Under the pieces are notes generated by a model. That model worked only from the letters and a program-made list of their open reading frames with translations. It had not been told where the DNA came from and did no database searches. From contig NC_089782.1 of the NCBI RefSeq assembly GCF_040412425.1, positions 24,604,122-24,668,121 on the forward strand: 64,000 bases of DNA, given 5' to 3'. This DNA is from Macrobrachium rosenbergii (Eukaryota; Arthropoda; Malacostraca; Decapoda; Palaemonidae). Shown in pieces: positions 61,076 to 64,000 of this stretch. The translations under genes and the position numbers were made by a program. Numbering within the stretch: position 1 is the first letter of the stretch; each line of letters opens with the position of its first letter.

Positions 61076-61928
61076 TCTATAAAGAGGTTAATGTTTTTGA
61101 TGCTCGTACCAAACTCCTGAGTCTAGCTATTCTCCAAGCGTGAGTTTTGAGATGAGACGACAATGTTGGATACTGATTGGGAAGCAGGCAGTGGTAGAAA
61201 CCTGTCATTCATTTGCGGTTACTTATCCAAGTACTGGCCGAACGCTAATGTTGCTAAACTGGTTGGTTGATCGAGACAGCGGTGTAACGAACGTGTTGGT
61301 TTTTCATTCATCGTTGCTTACTCTTCCTAGCTGAAACCAATTCTAATCTCGCCCGCTGATCGAGCGACCGGGTCTTGTTCCTTGTGTCTTCGACCCTTTT
61401 TGACAGCAGCTGTGTTTGTATTTACTTGTCCCACCGAAGAAAAGATTAAAGTTGATTTGTCGTTGGCCGTAAGGAGAGAAACAATAGTCCCAGGGCTGTT
61501 GCAAGAACGGTTAGACAGAGGGCGATAGCAGCACCATTGCTGTTCCTATCAATTGCTCACCTTTGGTCTTTTGCGAGGCGTCCAACCCCTCCCCCCCTCA
61601 TTTCCTTTGCCCATATATCCCCCCGTTCCTCTGTCCTCCTCCTCCTCCTCCTCCTCCTCCTCCTCCTCCTCCTCCTCCTCCTCTTTCCCAGAGATCGATT
61701 TCCCGAAGGTTTTCCCCTGGTTTCCTTGTGTGTTTTCCTTTCATCGGGTGCCGCGATGTTTGCAGTGGCTTTTTGGAGAGGTCGTTTTTGAGCGATTTGT
61801 TTTATTCGTTTGTTTTCTGGGTCTCCGATTACTTCTTATCCTTCGTGTACTCCACATCTGATGGTGAAATCGTTCTGCCACCACGTTTACTGCTGACGTA
61901 GAAGTATTCCTGGTGTTGCATTGCATTG

Positions 61929-61931
<3 letters not shown>
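61076..61931. other. No gene seen; (CCT)16 array inside
   Basis: (CTC)n at about 61,635-61,683 keeps all three + frames open as poly-Leu, poly-Ser or poly-Pro. This explains the overlapping 84- to 112-codon frames, none of which is a gene. Confidence 0.6.

Positions 61932-62001
<70 letters not shown>
61932..62001. repeat. (CT)35 microsatellite
   Basis: Pure array. Confidence 0.95.
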
Positions 62002-62005
<4 letters not shown>

Positions 62006-62533
62006 GGAGGAGAGAGAGGGAGTTTAACGTTCATTAGTCATGGTAAAGGGCAGAGGAAACTCGTAGGAGGATATGGAGAAAAGGTATTTCGAAAGCTGTC
62101 CGCTCGTAATAAAGCGTTTAGATGTGGTTTCCAGTAGGAGGAGATTTGGTAACAGAATAATTTCCCTTGATTGATTTTTGTCGAAAAAAAAAAATTATTC
62201 CTCTAGACTGAAAACTTTTCCTCGGCATGATCTTAAACAAAAATAAACTAATTATGATCTCTTCCAAAATGGTGGTTCAGTGATGATTTTATTGTTGAAA
62301 CATTTCCTGTTACCGTTAATGGCTACATGGCCATGGTTAGCCTTTGCTATATGTCTCCATCTTATCCTACCTCTTATTTAATTACTCTCACCTGTTTCTC
62401 TTCTTTTCTCCTGCTTCCTCTTACCCTCTTCTATCTGCTCCATTATCCTGATTCACTCTCTTCTCTTTCTTTACCCCGTCCTCCCTCACCGTACTTTTCA
62501 CTAGTCTCCCCCCACTCCCTCTTATCTCTTACC

Positions 62534-62537
<4 letters not shown>

Positions 62538-62595
<58 letters not shown>
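62538..62595. repeat. (CT)29 microsatellite
   Basis: Preceded by about 200 bp of C/T-rich DNA, from which the array probably expanded. Confidence 0.95.
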
Positions 62596-62597
<2 letters not shown>

Positions 62598-63751
62598 AGC
62601 GCCCTCGAGGCTAGTGCCGCATGACACTGACTGATGACTGACTGTCTGCTCTGCATCATCGTCAGTCATATATATCCCTTCTCTTCCTCGCCGTCCTCCA
62701 GGTTGCTTGGTCGCTCGCTCGCTTGCTCGTTCGTTTTTCTTTGTTTTTAGCTTAATGGACGCTTTAATGCCCTTGGGGCATTGTGTCAGTGATGTGCGGG
62801 TTTTGTAGCAGGTGGATTAAATTCTAACATGCTGGATACGTTAAATCAAAGTTCACTGGAAAATTTATTTTTTTCGTACTAAATGAGAAACCTTGTATGA
62901 AAGAATAATTTTAAAAGGTTTTGCTCTTTAAAGTATATATATCTCATTGTTAATTGATTTTTCTATATGTTTATCTATCAATCTATCACTCTCTTCCCTA
63001 GGAGAGCTGTTAATCAGCTCAGTGGTCTGGTAAAACTAAGGTATACTTAACTTTTTTTTCTATCTGTGTATCCACCAGTCTTTCTTATTTTTGACGTGTT
63101 TCCGGTCTTGATAGTTTATGCATGCGCACGGTATTGCGAACCTATCGAAGGTCTTTTCTTATCATTTTTAAATCATTTTTTTTTCTAGTGGTGCTGTGAA
63201 AGGGAATCGGTGTATAAAAGTGCATTTAAAACGTGAATGAAAAATATCTCCAGTGAACAGTTTTATCTCGCATGCAACTGTGTAGGATGGAAAGTGGAAC
63301 AGAGTTTGTTCATGTCTGAGACAGGCGCAAAAGATCAAAAGTGTTCATTTCATAAAATGGATTGGACGAAGTGATAGATAGCGTTCTAAAAGTAAGATGG
63401 TGTTCACAAAGTGCTTTAGATTAAGGTCCACGGAAGGAATGCATTTGTATGACTCAAGTGATAAGCGATAACTACCTTGTCAGAATATTTGTGTGGCCCC
63501 CAAGAAACGTGATGTTAGTAAGACGGTAAGATAGAAGTGATAACATTGAGGAGGGTATTATAGTCAAGTACGCAGTACTACTCCCTTCTTTTCTAAGGAG
63601 TTCTTCATTGTCCACTCCTTCGCCCTGCCCAGGGTTCTCTTTCGAACGAAAGGGAAATCTCACTGGCTTCGTCTTATGCTTAACCCAGCTTTCTTCACGG
63701 GATCGACACTGCGGTAAGACTGCATTTTTGTCTTCTTTTGTTTCTTTTCTT

Positions 63752-63782
<31 letters not shown>

Positions 63783-64000
63783 ACGTTCTCCTTACCAGAA
63801 ACCGATGAATGAATAGGGTTATATTTAGATTACACGTTCGTGCTGTTAACACGTTTGATCGTGACTGTGTTTGTCGACTGCCCACACTGCATTATTTTTT
63901 TTTTTTTCCTAATTGCCGGGATCATTTAGAGCAGGATAAGTGAATAGGTTCGTATGGAGTTCTAGAATATAAGGAATTAGTATACATTGTCTCATCATTT
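62596..64000. other. No gene seen
   Basis: (TTC)n at about 63,752-63,780 and poly-T at 63,895-63,907. The 137-codon - frame at 63,472-63,885 spans the (TTC)n tract and shows no domain. The remainder is ordinary AT-rich DNA. Confidence 0.5.

Noticed and set aside
61537..61901. Three overlapping + frames of 84-112 codons
   Set aside because: The (CTC)n array is stop-free in every frame.

Overview
This window looks like noncoding nuclear DNA from a decapod crustacean. The evidence is the extreme density of long (CT)n, (TA)n and (ATT)n microsatellites, together with dispersed repeats that I recognise, from memory and unchecked, as common in shrimp and prawn sequences: a (TAA)n-tailed family with three clear copies and a multi-hairpin family with two copies. 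I cannot name the species. I find no intact protein-coding gene, rRNA, functional tRNA or CRISPR array. Almost every open frame of 60 to 200 codons comes from a microsatellite, a minisatellite or a repeat-family copy.

Layout. 1-7 kb: T-rich DNA with (ATT)n tracts, one (TAA)n-tailed element, a 33-bp minisatellite and the first (CT)n clusters. 7-13 kb: a degenerate ~130-bp tandem repeat, then multi-hairpin copy A at 12.0-12.35 kb. 13-16 kb: (ATT)19, a zero-length-exon splice motif at 14,228 and a minisatellite whose units carry (CT)n. 17-19.3 kb: T-rich decayed tandem repeats, then a retroposon with a 16-bp target-site duplication. 20-22.5 kb: long (TA)n, multi-hairpin copy B in inverted orientation, and two broken LINE fragments. 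24-30 kb: (CT)n, a second (CT)n-bearing minisatellite and tandem duplications. 30-42 kb: mostly unremarkable DNA plus very long (TA)n, including about 270 bp at 40.84 kb. 42.1-42.5 kb: a complete palindromic foldback element between TA dinucleotides. 43-57 kb: more microsatellites, a third-family SINE copy at 45.5 kb and a textbook zero-length-exon motif at 50,933. 57-64 kb: a tRNA-derived SINE leading into (TA)n, a perfect hairpin, a broken LINE reverse transcriptase and more (CT)n.

The best unifying reading is that the window lies inside one very long intron transcribed left to right. Three observations support it. The two motifs of pyrimidine tract + CAG joined directly to GTRAGT (14,228|14,229 and 50,933|50,934) are both on the + strand, and I saw no equivalent on the - strand. 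Long polypyrimidine tracts are strongly strand-biased, about thirty (CT)n of 40 bp or more against four (GA)n. Many stretches are also rich in T over A and G over C on the + strand. If this is right, the two motifs are recursive-splicing ratchet points about 36.7 kb apart. RNA evidence would decide this.
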